Shown here: in pieces, positions 15,322-24,063 of the stretch
Position numbering within the stretch: position 1 is the first letter of the stretch
Layout of the letters: each line of letters begins with the position of its first letter
From: JAGOLU01 sp037138475
Lineage (GTDB): Bacteria; Patescibacteriota; Microgenomatia; UBA1406; GWC2-37-13
NCBI GenBank assembly: GCA_037138475.1
Contig: JBAXII010000003.1
Coordinates: 1 to 64,000, forward strand
Direction of reading: 5' to 3'
DNA: 64,000 nucleotides
Translations under genes and position numbers: made by a program
Notes under the pieces: model-generated
What the model saw: the letters and a program-made list of their open reading frames with translations, nothing else
What the model was told of the DNA's origin: nothing
The model's database searches: none

Positions 15322-15356
15322 AAAGGCCGCTCCGACGTGAAGTCGGAGCGGCCTTT
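15322..15356 (+). terminator. Rho-independent terminator after the surface-protein gene
   Basis: AAAGGCCGCTCCGAC (15322-15336) pairs perfectly with GTCGGAGCGGCCTTT (15342-15356) around a 5-base loop, and the T-rich stretch TTTGTTTTG follows. This is the clearest terminator in the window. Confidence 0.85.
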
Positions 15357-15387
15357 GTTTTGACAAGTTTTGCGTCATTGAGGACGT

Positions 15388-15420
15388 CTATCTGGGGTGC
15401 CCATTGGGCACCCCAGATAG
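15388..15420. terminator. Perfect 15-bp stem-loop between convergent genes
   Basis: CTATCTGGGGTGCCC (15388-15402) pairs with GGGCACCCCAGATAG (15406-15420) around a 3-base loop. It lies just beyond the end of the minus-strand transporter gene and may end its transcript, although no T-run follows. Confidence 0.5.
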
Positions 15421-15446
15421 CATGGTTTCAGATCATATTACATTTA

Positions 15447-17315
15447 TTATCCAGCAACATGCACGTATATTCGATCGCTCACCTCCTTTGTTACTGCGCG
15501 TTGGATGATATTGCGCACCATCAATCCTATCTCTCCACTACCGAAAAGTATGAATCTGATGGAGTTACTCAGAATGCCACCCTCTGCCCACTCAAAGTTG
15601 AGACGAACTTTATTGCTAGGATTTGCAACAGCTATGGCATTTGCGATCGCCACGATCGCATTTGCAGCTGCAGGTGCATGTACTTGCAGTACATTTTGTC
15701 CTGCATGATTCTTGCCCTCAACGTACAAACACGTACTCGCGAAATCCGATGGATTGGTTAGTATCACCTCAAGGATCAAGAATGGTTTGCCCAATAATCC
15801 ATGGAATTGTGTTACTGCCTCAACTTTTGGCGCGATCTTGTGATCAGGATTGTGAGCTACGATACGTATGTTGCCGTGTGCCGATGTTGCACAAGCTATT
15901 TTTTCCATTGCAGCATCATCGAAACACACGCTTTCGACACGCAGCTCATTTGAACGAAGCATGCGAGATACGAAGCTTGAGACCAAGATGGAAATGACGA
16001 AAACACCTACTATTCGTATACCGTCCGGTCGCTCTATCACGTTCATGACTGTGGTATATACAAATACTACAGCCGCAAAAGCAATAAAGACTGACAACAT
16101 CTTTTTGTGACTCTTATGTAACACGATAACTACAGCTATGGCTGCAGAAGACATGAGTATTAATACTCCTGTGGCATATGCTCCACCTTGAGCATCCACA
16201 TTTGCATCGAATATCCACACTACTGCGAGTGCGATCAAGGTGATCGCGACCACTAGAGGTCGCGTCCGACTGATGGCATCTGGCGCCATACCAAACTTTG
16301 GGAGATAGCCAGGTATCAGCTGGAGCATAGCTGCAAAGGCTGATGCACCTGCAAACCATAGTATTCCCACCGTAGATAGATCGTACACCAATCCAAAACT
16401 TTCACCAATGTATTTGTGAGCCAGCCAGGACAATGCACGACCATTGGCAGATCCTCCTTCGATTAGATCTTTGGCCGGTATCATTAGCGTCACCGCAAAG
16501 GATGACGCTATCAGGTAAACCGACATGATAAGCGCTGCCGAGAGTAGGAGTTTGCGTGTATTACGAATCCTACCTAGCGGAATAGTTTCACCTCTTACAG
16601 CTGTGTATGAGATGAGCATCATGACAGCTACTCCAGTTTCAAAGCCACTCAAACCGAGCGCGAGCTTTGGAAACTTTAAGAGCGTCTCAAGTGCGATAGC
16701 ACCTCCAGTGGGGTACAAGTCTCTGACTTCATTCCACCACTGTTCGAGTCGTACAAACTCGAATGCGCCATTGAGTCCTGTACTGACTACGACAATAGCG
16801 TTGAGTCCAAGGTATATCACCACGAGCGAGACTGCAATGCCCATAGCTTCCTTAAAACCTTTATAGAATACCCCTCCGAGAAGGAGTACCAATGCACATG
16901 TAACGAGCAAGGATTTTCCATGGAGGAATGAGAATAATGGGTTTGAGACTATATGTTCAGCTGCATCTGATGCGCTGAGGGTGATGGTGATGATAAAGTC
17001 AGTAGCTGCAGACCCGATCAATACAAGAACTACAATCTTTGACATCCATCCAGTGAGCTGGCTCTCTATCATTGATATTGAACCTTTGCCTGAGTATGAA
17101 TTGTCTGCAACGTGTGCATATACTGGATATGCGCAAGTTAATGTCACAATAATCAGTGCCGCTGTGGCGATAGGAGTCAGCACCCCGACCGCGTTATACG
17201 CGATAGATGGCTGATATCCAAGGGTGCTAAAATAGTCCACACCTGTAAGACACAACACCATATACCATGCAAATGTTGCATGTATATGTGCATTTTGATT
17301 TTCTCCTTTCTTCAT
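15447..17315 (-). CDS. APC-superfamily permease (amino-acid or cation transporter)
   Basis: The 622-residue product has about twelve membrane segments and a C-terminal soluble part of about 150 residues. The opening GVDYFSTLGYQPSIAYNAVG and the AHVADNSYSGKGSISMIE loop match a group of long APC permeases usually annotated as amino-acid transporters and related to KimA-like potassium importers; the substrate cannot be read from sequence. ATG 17315 is favoured over 17348 because AGGAGG lies seven bases upstream (GGAGGCGAAAAATG). That strong Shine-Dalgarno is rare here. A 34-codon basic ORF (17416-17520) precedes it on the same strand, with about 100 bases of hairpin-containing leader between them. 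Confidence 0.8.
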   Translation of the reverse strand: MKKGENQNAHIHATFAWYMVLCLTGVDYFSTLGYQPSIAYNAVGVLTPIATAALIIVTLTCAYPVYAHVADNSYSGKGSISMIESQLTGWMSKIVVLVLIGSAATDFIITITLSASDAAEHIVSNPLFSFLHGKSLLVTCALVLLLGGVFYKGFKEAMGIAVSLVVIYLGLNAIVVVSTGLNGAFEFVRLEQWWNEVRDLYPTGGAIALETLLKFPKLALGLSGFETGVAVMMLISYTAVRGETIPLGRIRNTRKLLLSAALIMSVYLIASSFAVTLMIPAKDLIEGGSANGRALSWLAHKYIGESFGLVYDLSTVGILWFAGASAFAAMLQLIPGYLPKFGMAPDAISRTRPLVVAITLIALAVVWIFDANVDAQGGAYATGVLILMSSAAIAVVIVLHKSHKKMLSVFIAFAAVVFVYTTVMNVIERPDGIRIVGVFVISILVSSFVSRMLRSNELRVESVCFDDAAMEKIACATSAHGNIRIVAHNPDHKIAPKVEAVTQFHGLLGKPFLILEVILTNPSDFASTCLYVEGKNHAGQNVLQVHAPAAANAIVAIANAIAVANPSNKVRLNFEWAEGGILSNSIRFILFGSGEIGLMVRNIIQRAVTKEVSDRIYVHVAG

Positions 17316-17415
17316 TTTTCGCCTCCTGGCGTTTGAATAACGTCGCATCTTGCGACTTGCTTCCCTCTTTCATCTCACACATCGGAGATCATAGAGGTCT
17401 GTTTTCCCCGCTCTT

Positions 17416-17520
17416 TCAAGTGGGTCGAATTATTTTCTTGCGGGCTTTCGTCCGCGGTTTCTCTGGCGCCTGAAGCGCCGTTCTTTCTTTCTTTTGACTA
17501 TAACGGTTTTCTTAGCCATG
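17416..17520 (-). CDS. Tiny, highly basic protein or leader peptide (34 residues)
   Basis: ATG 17520 follows a perfect AAGGAGG six bases upstream and opens 34 codons ending in TGA. The product starts MAKKTVIVKRKKERRFRRQR and more than half of its residues are Lys or Arg. A promoter-like pair lies just upstream (17565-17593). Size and charge resemble the smallest ribosomal or ribosome-associated proteins, such as the AURKAIP1/COX24-type or bTHX-type peptides, but no firm match can be claimed. It could instead be a leader peptide governing the downstream transporter. The strong ribosome-binding site argues for real translation. Confidence 0.55.
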
Positions 17521-17564
17521 TTCCTCCTTTGAGTGAATATTTTCCACACTCAGCGAGAGCCTTT

Positions 17565-17593
17565 TTAGAAGTACTGACTAACTACTTGTCAAT
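17565..17593 (-). promoter_or_regulatory. Sigma70-type promoter for the basic ORF and transporter
   Basis: On the minus strand TTGACA (17588-17593) is followed after 17 bases by TCTAAA (17565-17570). The leader to the basic ORF would be about 38 bases and holds the AAGGAGG site. The rest of 17594-17883 shows no gene or repeat. Confidence 0.55.
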
Positions 17594-17883
17594 GACAAGA
17601 GCATGTTAAGTCAAAACAACTACACATTTTTTTAGAAAAATATGTATGAAAAGTATCTTGCAAAATGTACAAGTAATCTGAAACCATGAGTACACATGAG
17701 TCTAGTACTGTAAATGTGCGCACATGCAGAGCTGATACTCAAGTCAGTTCTCATCCCTATGTAACATGCCCGACTATATGGGCAGACAGAAAGAAAGTGC
17801 AAATAGCTACCAATATGCAAAAGATAGATAGCTTATAGTATTGTATCAGCAAACATGCAGTTTGGAGGAGAAAATGATACACA

Positions 17884-18903
17884 TTAGCCCAGCCTCGTTT
17901 TTTTCCCTGCATGGCGCAGTTGGGCCTGGATGAAAGGATCCAGGTCACCATCGAGGACGGCGATCGTATTTGACGTCTCGTGCTCAGTGCGCAGATCTTT
18001 GACCATCTTGTAGGGATGGAGGACATAGGAGCGGATCTGTCTGCCCCAGCCTGCTATTTTCTCTGTCTTAAAGGACGCTTGGGTGGACTCCTGTTCATCT
18101 TGGTGCTTTTGCCAGAGCTTTGCGCGGAGGATCTTGAGCGCTGTGTCACGATTCTGTCTCTGCTCACGCTCGGTCTGACAGGTGACTATGATATTTGACG
18201 GCTTGTGCAGAAGACGCACAGCCGAAGAGACTTTATTCACATTCTGCCCACCATGACCACCCGCTCTAAAAAACTCCCATTCAAGATCTGTTTCTTTGAT
18301 ATCTACTTCGGCGTTTTGTACGATTGGCAACACTTCAATGAGCACAAATGAAGTCTGTCTGAGACTATCTGCATTAAACGGTGAGAGTCGCACAAGGCGA
18401 TGTACGCCTGCCTCGCATTTCAACATACCATATGCAAATTCTCCTCTGACGTTCATCGTAACTTCTTTGACACCTGCCTCCTCGCCATCGACCCAGTCGA
18501 GCGTCTCGGTCGCCCATCCTTTGGACTCGATGTAGCGTGAGTACATGCGATACATCATCGAAGCCCAGTCCATAGCTTCGGTGCCTCCTTGACCAGCATG
18601 GATGGAAAATATGCAGTCGCCCGCATCATGGGGACCTGACAGAAAAAGCTGAACCTCATATGCCTCGATGAGCTTTCGAGCCTCCTCTTCCTGACCTTCT
18701 TCAAAAAGGAGCTGCATCATCTCAACCTCATCAATGGTTTTTTTGATCTGATTGATCTCCTTCATCGTAGCTGCAGATGAGACGGGATCAGACCAAAACG
18801 CCCCATCGTACGTCAAGGCCTCAAGCTCCGCGAGCTTTGCCTTTTTGGCCGGTAGGTTTACGTGTTTGAGTATGGCGTCGAGTTTTTCTTTGAGCGGTGA
18901 CAT
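17884..18903 (-). CDS. prfB: Peptide chain release factor 2
   Basis: RF2 releases finished proteins at UGA and UAA stop codons. The 339-residue product has the stop-codon recognition motif SPF in VRLSPFNADSLRQTSF and the peptidyl-hydrolysis motif GGQ in RAGGHGGQNVNKVSSAV. Start 18903 is supported by TATAAT ending 6 bases upstream. The N-terminus is somewhat shorter than in E. coli, and the internal UGA frameshift site that controls many prfB genes is absent: the frame is open from the ATG. Its presence shows that UGA is a stop in this organism, excluding the glycine-UGA code of Absconditabacteria and Gracilibacteria. Confidence 0.95.
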   Translation of the reverse strand: MSPLKEKLDAILKHVNLPAKKAKLAELEALTYDGAFWSDPVSSAATMKEINQIKKTIDEVEMMQLLFEEGQEEEARKLIEAYEVQLFLSGPHDAGDCIFSIHAGQGGTEAMDWASMMYRMYSRYIESKGWATETLDWVDGEEAGVKEVTMNVRGEFAYGMLKCEAGVHRLVRLSPFNADSLRQTSFVLIEVLPIVQNAEVDIKETDLEWEFFRAGGHGGQNVNKVSSAVRLLHKPSNIIVTCQTEREQRQNRDTALKILRAKLWQKHQDEQESTQASFKTEKIAGWGRQIRSYVLHPYKMVKDLRTEHETSNTIAVLDGDLDPFIQAQLRHAGKKTRLG

Positions 18904-18909
18904 GGGGAG

Positions 18910-18915
18910 ATTATA
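18910..18915 (-). promoter_or_regulatory. -10 box for prfB (leaderless type)
   Basis: Minus-strand TATAAT ends 6 bases before the prfB ATG, with only CTCCCC between them. No Shine-Dalgarno sequence. Confidence 0.55.
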
Positions 18916-18974
18916 GCTTATAACGTATAACTTATAGTTGATAACCAAGAAGGGGGAATGGGGAGGGAGGCAAA

Positions 18975-19065
18975 GACTTAATACTTAAGAATAAAGAAAT
19001 AAGAAAGTAGAAATAGGCAGAAAGACTTAAGCATGAAGACTGCCTGTCGACTAAGGACTGATGAC
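18975..19065 (+). repeat. Array of thirteen degenerate heptamers
   Basis: The whole 91-bp stretch divides without slippage into heptamers: GACTTAA, TACTTAA, GAATAAA, GAAATAA, GAAAGTA, GAAATAG, GCAGAAA, GACTTAA, GCATGAA, GACTGCC, TGTCGAC, TAAGGAC, TGATGAC. TGTCGAC is the same unit repeated inside uvrB at 9642. The array lies between the prfB start and the 3' end of the PilM/LytR_C gene. Confidence 0.7.
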
Positions 19066-19073
19066 TATTTCTC

Positions 19074-20597
19074 TCAGTTCGCGTCTTTACCGAGGATGAT
19101 TTCGACATCGACTGTATCAGTGTCGGCGAGCTCGCCAAACTTTGGCGCAGCCACACTATCTTTGATATCTTCGGTCACGGTGCCTTTCAGCATAGCTACT
19201 TTGGACTTCTTGATATTTACTTCAGATACCGTAAAGTCGAAGTTTGCTGCATTGCCGAGGGTTACCTCAGGATAGCCTTTGGTAGTAAGGATCTTGTTTA
19301 CTCCCGCAGCTTGTCCTCGTACACCGGTGCCGTTTAGGATACGCACCTTGACCTCAGCGCGCTTTACTTCGACTGTGGGAGTCGGAGTAGGAGGCACTGG
19401 AGTGATCGTTGCGGTGGGGAGAGGGGTTGGGGTCGCCTGAGCAAATAGTGAAGGGAGCGACATACCGGTATCAGCTTTGCCTTGGAGTACGAGATAGAGC
19501 GCAAGGAAGACTATAGAGAATATGATCAAAAAGAGCGCTGCTTCTTTGAGATAGGGGATAGAACGGGTGTTTTTTTCTGAATCAATAGGGTTCATAGGTT
19601 TGGAAGGGGCGGGAGAATTTATAATGGTTTGTTTAAATGAAACCACTTTTTGTGTTGGCTTTATTTTACCAAATGCAAACGATTTATTTTCAGCATGTGC
19701 GATATACGCTCCCAGGAGTGTGTCATAGGTCAGAATCGGCAGCATATCAGTCGCCGATTTGCCATGGATCTGTACCATGTACTCTTGGTAAAAGTTTGGG
19801 ATGATGCGTTTGAGAGGGTTAGTCCATACTCCCACATTTTTAGTAAAGGTATCTTGTCTGACTTTTTCGGTTTGAGATCCTGAAATGATGACGCGATTGA
19901 GCTTGGCTACTTTGTTTGCAAATTCATCCGCCTTTGATTTGAGTTTTGACTCCAGATCTGCAGGGTTCACATTGGCGATTGACCATGATTTGGGCTCTTG
20001 GATCGGTCCAAACGTGTCAAAGTAGTATCCCTGCAGCTCGCTGTCCTCGTACTCTGCATAGAGTATCTGTTCGCGCTTGTCGAACCTAACGGTCTTCTCG
20101 AATAGGGTGTAGTAGGCGAGCTGTTCTGGCACGGTTGCTATGACTTCCAGGTCCATCTCCTCAGTAGATTTTTTGAGAGTGGCAAGCGTGTCTTTTGCAA
20201 TTGCATACACAAAAGCGGTGGTGATGCCGGCATAGCTCGCAACCGCAAAATCGACATGAGTTTTTGCAAGGTCCAGCTTATATACCGTGGTGAGTTTTTC
20301 TTTCACAAAAGTCTCATAGGAAGATTTTGGTATATCTGAGGGGATATCGATGCGCGCAAAGGTATACAGTGAATGACTGAGGACTACCACAAGCTGGGAA
20401 CCTGATATCTTGACGGGCAGTGATGAGATTGAGTCCTCCAGACACTGCTTGAGAACATCTTCTTTGGGGAATGTGCCATCGATGATGAGCTTGCGTGTAG
20501 AGGAGTACGTCGTCCAAGTGCTCTCCACAGAGCCTAGAAGTCCCTTTTTGATGTTGAGCAGTCGTATGAGCTTTGGTTGGATCAGTGCATACAGCAT
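19074..20597 (-). CDS. PilM-like ATPase-fold protein fused to a LytR C-terminal domain
   Basis: The 507-residue product has three parts. Residues 1-340 resemble the actin-like fold of PilM, the cytoplasmic scaffold of type IV pilus assembly (VVVLSHSLYTFARIDIPSD, a segment near 95-155 with the usual spacing, and VIISGSQTEKVR). A membrane segment follows near 351-371. Beyond a Pro/Thr linker (about 387-407) comes a LytR_C domain with VRILNGTGVRGQAAGV, found at the C-termini of LytR-CpsA-Psr envelope proteins. The fusion would link a cytoplasmic scaffold to an extracytoplasmic domain. ATG 20597 is supported by TACTAT ending 6 bases upstream. No pilin or other pilus gene is in this window. Confidence 0.7.
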   Translation of the reverse strand: MLYALIQPKLIRLLNIKKGLLGSVESTWTTYSSTRKLIIDGTFPKEDVLKQCLEDSISSLPVKISGSQLVVVLSHSLYTFARIDIPSDIPKSSYETFVKEKLTTVYKLDLAKTHVDFAVASYAGITTAFVYAIAKDTLATLKKSTEEMDLEVIATVPEQLAYYTLFEKTVRFDKREQILYAEYEDSELQGYYFDTFGPIQEPKSWSIANVNPADLESKLKSKADEFANKVAKLNRVIISGSQTEKVRQDTFTKNVGVWTNPLKRIIPNFYQEYMVQIHGKSATDMLPILTYDTLLGAYIAHAENKSFAFGKIKPTQKVVSFKQTIINSPAPSKPMNPIDSEKNTRSIPYLKEAALFLIIFSIVFLALYLVLQGKADTGMSLPSLFAQATPTPLPTATITPVPPTPTPTVEVKRAEVKVRILNGTGVRGQAAGVNKILTTKGYPEVTLGNAANFDFTVSEVNIKKSKVAMLKGTVTEDIKDSVAAPKFGELADTDTVDVEIILGKDAN

Positions 20598-20603
20598 GAT
20601 CCA

Positions 20604-20609
20604 ATAGTA
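20604..20609 (-). promoter_or_regulatory. -10 box for the PilM/LytR_C gene (leaderless type)
   Basis: Minus-strand TACTAT ends 6 bases before ATG 20597. Confidence 0.4.
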
Positions 20610-20650
20610 GAACAAAGTGGATCGAAATACAAGAGGGAGGGAAATCAAAT

Positions 20651-20692
20651 TTACAATGAGCAATTTACAATCTAGAATTACAATCTAGAAAT
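20651..20692 (+). repeat. AT-rich short tandem repeat upstream of dnaG
   Basis: Heptamers TTACAAT, GAGCAAT, TTACAAT, CTAGAAT run in register; after a one-base slip TTACAAT and CTAGAAA repeat, giving a 13-bp duplication. It belongs to the same class of 7-bp arrays found elsewhere in the window. Confidence 0.6.
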
Positions 20693-20741
20693 AGAGAAAT
20701 TAATGATCGCCCAAGGGCACTCACTCACCTCTCACTTCTCG

Positions 20742-20750
20742 TGCTAGAAT
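20742..20750 (+). promoter_or_regulatory. Extended -10 box for dnaG
   Basis: TGCTAGAAT is TGn plus TAGAAT (20745-20750) and ends 10 bases before ATG 20761, leaving a leader of a few bases at most. Confidence 0.45.
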
Positions 20751-20760
20751 GTGCTCCTGT

Positions 20761-22545
20761 ATGGCTAGTCAAGATACGATCTCCCAGATTCGCTCCCGCA
20801 TAGATATCGTTGAGTTGATAGGAGGCTATGTGTCGCTCAAAAAGATGGGAAAGTACTTCAAATCCCCCTGTCCCTTTCACCAAGAAAAAACTCCTTCATT
20901 TGTAGTGTCTCCTGACAGGCAGCGTTGGCACTGCTTCGGAGCCTGTCACGAAGGCGGAGATATTTTCACCTTCTTGATGAAGTGGGATAATTTGACTTTT
21001 CCTGAGGCCATTATGGAGCTCGGAAAGCGAGCGGGCATATCTGTCGAGGATCTCAAAAGCGGAGCGCCCGCATCTGACGCCGAAGCGCGTACAAAGTCAC
21101 AGATATTTGAGATCAACGAGCTCGCGGCACGCTACTACCACTATGTATTGACCAAAGATGCGCATGGCGCAGCAGGGTGTACATATCTGGAGACGCGTCG
21201 AGTGAGTGATGCGATAGCGAGCTCATTCTGTCTCGGGTATGCACCTGAAAGCTGGGACAACCTCGTGCAGTATCTGCATAAGAAGGGATATGATGATGCG
21301 ACTCTCCTCGCGAGTGGCATGTGTGTCGAGGGTACTCGGGGGCTCTACGATCGATTCCGTGGACGGCTGATGTTCCCAATTTACAATACGCTCGAACAGG
21401 TGATCGGATTTTCTGGACGACTCATCGCCAAGTCTCCCGATGGCAAAGAACAAGCAAAATATGTAAACACTCCCGAAACGCTTGTATATCACAAAAGAGA
21501 GAGTCTCTATGGCATCCACAAGGCAAAGGATGCAATACGTAAGTCAGGCAGCGTCATCGTAGTCGAGGGTGAGTTTGACATGATCACGCCCTTTGCACAC
21601 GGTATTGAAAATATTGTAGCGATTAAAGGCTCAGCATTTACCACTGAGCAACTCAAGACCCTCAAGCGATATGCGCACAAGCTCATCTTTGCACTTGATG
21701 CTGACCCTGCAGGCATAGCTGCCCTCAAAAAAACCATCCCTCTCGCACAGGGATTTGAGTTTGAGCTGTATGTGCTCGCAATCCCTGATGGCAAAGATCC
21801 TGATGAGGCGGTCAAACACGACTTTGTCTCGTTCAAACGCGCTCTCGAGCACTGCGTCCCGGTCTATGACTTTATTATCGACCAACAACTCACATCCCTC
21901 AATCTCAAAGATCCCTTTTCTAAAAATGAGTTTGCTGAGGGCATCCTTCCGATCATTGACGTTATCAAAAACCCCATTGTAAAGCAACACTATATGCAAC
22001 GTATCTCAAGTGCGCTTGAGTTAGATCAAAGCAGTGTGCTAAATCTCCAGTATATGCTGAGGCAAAAAAAGAAAACTCCACACGCCTATGCGCAAACTAC
22101 TGAAGCGAGTAAAACCACCTCACAATCTCGCTATGATCTCCTCCAAAAGTACGTGCTTGCTATGGCGATCACCGCAGCTAATCCATCCCAGATGATACAA
22201 ACGCTTCAAAAGTATCTGGAGTCGGCAGATTTCACTCAGCCTCCATACGCGCAACTTTTCGAATATATTACCTCACCAGAGGTGGCAGTCATTGCGTTGG
22301 CCACGGGGGTCCCCAACCACCTGAGAGATCTATATGACGAGCTGTATCTATATCCTTCGGTTCTCCCCGATAGTGATGCCCAGCCCTCGTATGAACGAAC
22401 GGTGCTCGAACTCGCAAAAATAGCAACGACTGCAGTGCTCAAAAAAGCAGTAAGCGAGCCAGAGGGAGATGTTGACGCTGTCATAACCGCTGCCCAAAAG
22501 AGGCTCTCTATCCTCAATCTAGCCTCAATATCTACCTCGCCATAG
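20761..22545 (+). CDS. dnaG: DNA primase DnaG
   Basis: DnaG makes RNA primers at the replication fork. The 594-residue product has an N-terminal zinc-binding domain with Cys37, His40, Cys58 and Cys62 (CPFH and CFGACHEGGD). The last pair is spaced by three residues instead of the usual two. The catalytic TOPRIM core follows, with VIVVEGEFDMI near residue 264 and FALDADPAG near residue 310. The C-terminal part, which would bind the replicative helicase, is poorly conserved. The start is set by an extended -10 box ten bases upstream. The sigma factor gene follows on the same strand, echoing the classical dnaG-rpoD order. Confidence 0.95.
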   Translation: MASQDTISQIRSRIDIVELIGGYVSLKKMGKYFKSPCPFHQEKTPSFVVSPDRQRWHCFGACHEGGDIFTFLMKWDNLTFPEAIMELGKRAGISVEDLKSGAPASDAEARTKSQIFEINELAARYYHYVLTKDAHGAAGCTYLETRRVSDAIASSFCLGYAPESWDNLVQYLHKKGYDDATLLASGMCVEGTRGLYDRFRGRLMFPIYNTLEQVIGFSGRLIAKSPDGKEQAKYVNTPETLVYHKRESLYGIHKAKDAIRKSGSVIVVEGEFDMITPFAHGIENIVAIKGSAFTTEQLKTLKRYAHKLIFALDADPAGIAALKKTIPLAQGFEFELYVLAIPDGKDPDEAVKHDFVSFKRALEHCVPVYDFIIDQQLTSLNLKDPFSKNEFAEGILPIIDVIKNPIVKQHYMQRISSALELDQSSVLNLQYMLRQKKKTPHAYAQTTEASKTTSQSRYDLLQKYVLAMAITAANPSQMIQTLQKYLESADFTQPPYAQLFEYITSPEVAVIALATGVPNHLRDLYDELYLYPSVLPDSDAQPSYERTVLELAKIATTAVLKKAVSEPEGDVDAVITAAQKRLSILNLASISTSP

Positions 22546-22701
22546 CGCTATTTTGCATAGAAAAATGATAGGTTTTGTAGTACAATATACTCGTTGCTTA
22601 TTCCTTGCATCGGGAGCGCATACGGCATCGCCGTAGTTGATCGCTTGAATCCGCTTGTGTGGTAGGGTTTTTGGCTCTGATGCAAGAAACACGTGTACCC
22701 T

Positions 22702-23985
22702 ATGGCATCAAAAAAAACACCCTCAAAATCTACGAAAGTAGCTTCTCCAAAAAAAGTACCTTTACTGAAAGTAAAATCTGTCAAAAAGGCAAAAGTTTCT
22801 CCAAAGTTGCTAGTAAAACAGGTAAAGCAAGCAAAGCCTACTAATCCTGCAAAGGTAGTGGTCGTGGTTCCTCCAGACAAGATTCAAAAGCCTCATGAAG
22901 ATATCAAGCTACACAAGCAAGGGCGCGACCTCCTCGTCCAAGGCAAGACAGACGGATTCCTCGTCCTTGACGATATCCTCATGGTCTTTCCTGAGCCTGA
23001 GAAAAGCATCGATTATATCGATGAGTTTTTTGTCCAGGCATTTGCCCAGGGCACTGACATCTTTGAAACCATCTCCACGCGGGAGGATTCCGACATGTTC
23101 AAGTCCTCAGAGGATATTGAACGAGAGCTTGAGTCGATGGTCATCTTGCGCCATGGTGAGTCACTGGATCCTATCAAAAAATATCTAAAGGAGATTGGTC
23201 GTACCCCTCTGCTCACCTTTGATCAAGAGGTCGAGCTCGCAAAGCAATATGAAAAAGGAGATCTGGTCGCAAAAGAAAAACTCACTCGCTCAAACCTACG
23301 TTTGGTAGTATCTATAGCCAAAAAATACCTCGGTCGCAGGCTCTCATTTCTAGACTTGATCCAGGAGGGTAACAAAGGGCTTATCCGAGGAGTTGAAAAA
23401 TATGACTGGAAGCGTGGATTCAAATTCTCCACCTATGCCACCTGGTGGATCCGCCAAGCTATCACTCGTGCTATCGCAGATCAGTCTCGCACCATACGTA
23501 TCCCAGTGCATATGGTTGATCAGATCAACCGATACTACAAAACTCAACGCAGACTCGCTCAAAAGCTGGGCAAGGAACCAGATGTGAAGCAGATCGCCAA
23601 AGAGATGGAGATGCCCGTCGACGAAGTCGAAAACCTGATCAAAATCTCGCAGCAACCAAAGTCTCTCTCGACACCAGTAGGTGAGGATAAAGAGGCTACG
23701 CTGGAACAATTTGTTGCTGACACCTCACAACCAACGATGTATGACCGTGTCAGTCGTGAGCTTCTGAAAGAAGCGGTGACTGCAGTGCTTGACACGCTTT
23801 CACCTCGTGAGCAGAAAGTGCTCATTATGAGATTTGGACTTGAGGATGGGAAACCACGCACGCTCGAGGAAGTGGGCAAGGAATTCAAAGTCACTCGTGA
23901 GCGCATCAGACAGATCGAAGCCAAGGCGATCCGCAAACTCAAACATCCTACTCGCGCCCGCAAACTCAGAGACTATATCGAGTGA
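22702..23985 (+). CDS. rpoD: Primary RNA polymerase sigma factor (RpoD/SigA)
   Basis: This is the housekeeping sigma factor. The 427-residue product has a Lys-rich N-terminal extension (about 1-55) instead of a typical region 1.1, region 1.2 from DPIKKYLKEIGRTPLL (about 156), region 2 with NLRLVVSIAKKYLGR and GFKFSTYATWWIRQA (about 198-255), region 3, and region 4 with the helix-turn-helix TLEEVGKEFKVTRERIRQIE at the C-terminus. Start 22702 is chosen; an ATG-like start three codons earlier exists. It lies 156 bases after dnaG. TACAAT at 22581-22586 would give a leader of about 110 bases with a small hairpin (TACGGC/GCCGTA, 22621-22635), unusually long here. Confidence 0.95.
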   Translation: MASKKTPSKSTKVASPKKVPLLKVKSVKKAKVSPKLLVKQVKQAKPTNPAKVVVVVPPDKIQKPHEDIKLHKQGRDLLVQGKTDGFLVLDDILMVFPEPEKSIDYIDEFFVQAFAQGTDIFETISTREDSDMFKSSEDIERELESMVILRHGESLDPIKKYLKEIGRTPLLTFDQEVELAKQYEKGDLVAKEKLTRSNLRLVVSIAKKYLGRRLSFLDLIQEGNKGLIRGVEKYDWKRGFKFSTYATWWIRQAITRAIADQSRTIRIPVHMVDQINRYYKTQRRLAQKLGKEPDVKQIAKEMEMPVDEVENLIKISQQPKSLSTPVGEDKEATLEQFVADTSQPTMYDRVSRELLKEAVTAVLDTLSPREQKVLIMRFGLEDGKPRTLEEVGKEFKVTRERIRQIEAKAIRKLKHPTRARKLRDYIE

Positions 23986-24063
23986 TATCGATCCATATTT
24001 GGCTCACTTAATTAGGCGGGGGGCTGTGCATTTTGAGTCGGAATTCTATTTCTGCAACTTCCT

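Noticed and set aside
15389..15420. Stem-loop as an insertion-sequence end
   Set aside because: A single perfect hairpin between convergent genes is better explained as a terminator, and no transposase is near.
17316..17415. c-di-AMP or other riboswitch in the leader of the APC transporter
   Set aside because: Small hairpins exist (for example 17342-17356), but the consensus blocks of known riboswitches could not be found by eye.
17884..18903. Programmed +1 frameshift in prfB
   Set aside because: The frame is open from the ATG and no in-frame UGA near codon 25 is found.
22553..22586. TTGCAT/TACAAT promoter for rpoD
   Set aside because: The spacing between the boxes is 22 bases, too long; only the TACAAT is mentioned as a possible -10 box.
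22548..22880. 110-codon open frame antisense to the start of the sigma factor gene
   Set aside because: It is a mirror of the lysine-rich N-terminus of the sigma factor, giving a Phe/Thr-rich product.
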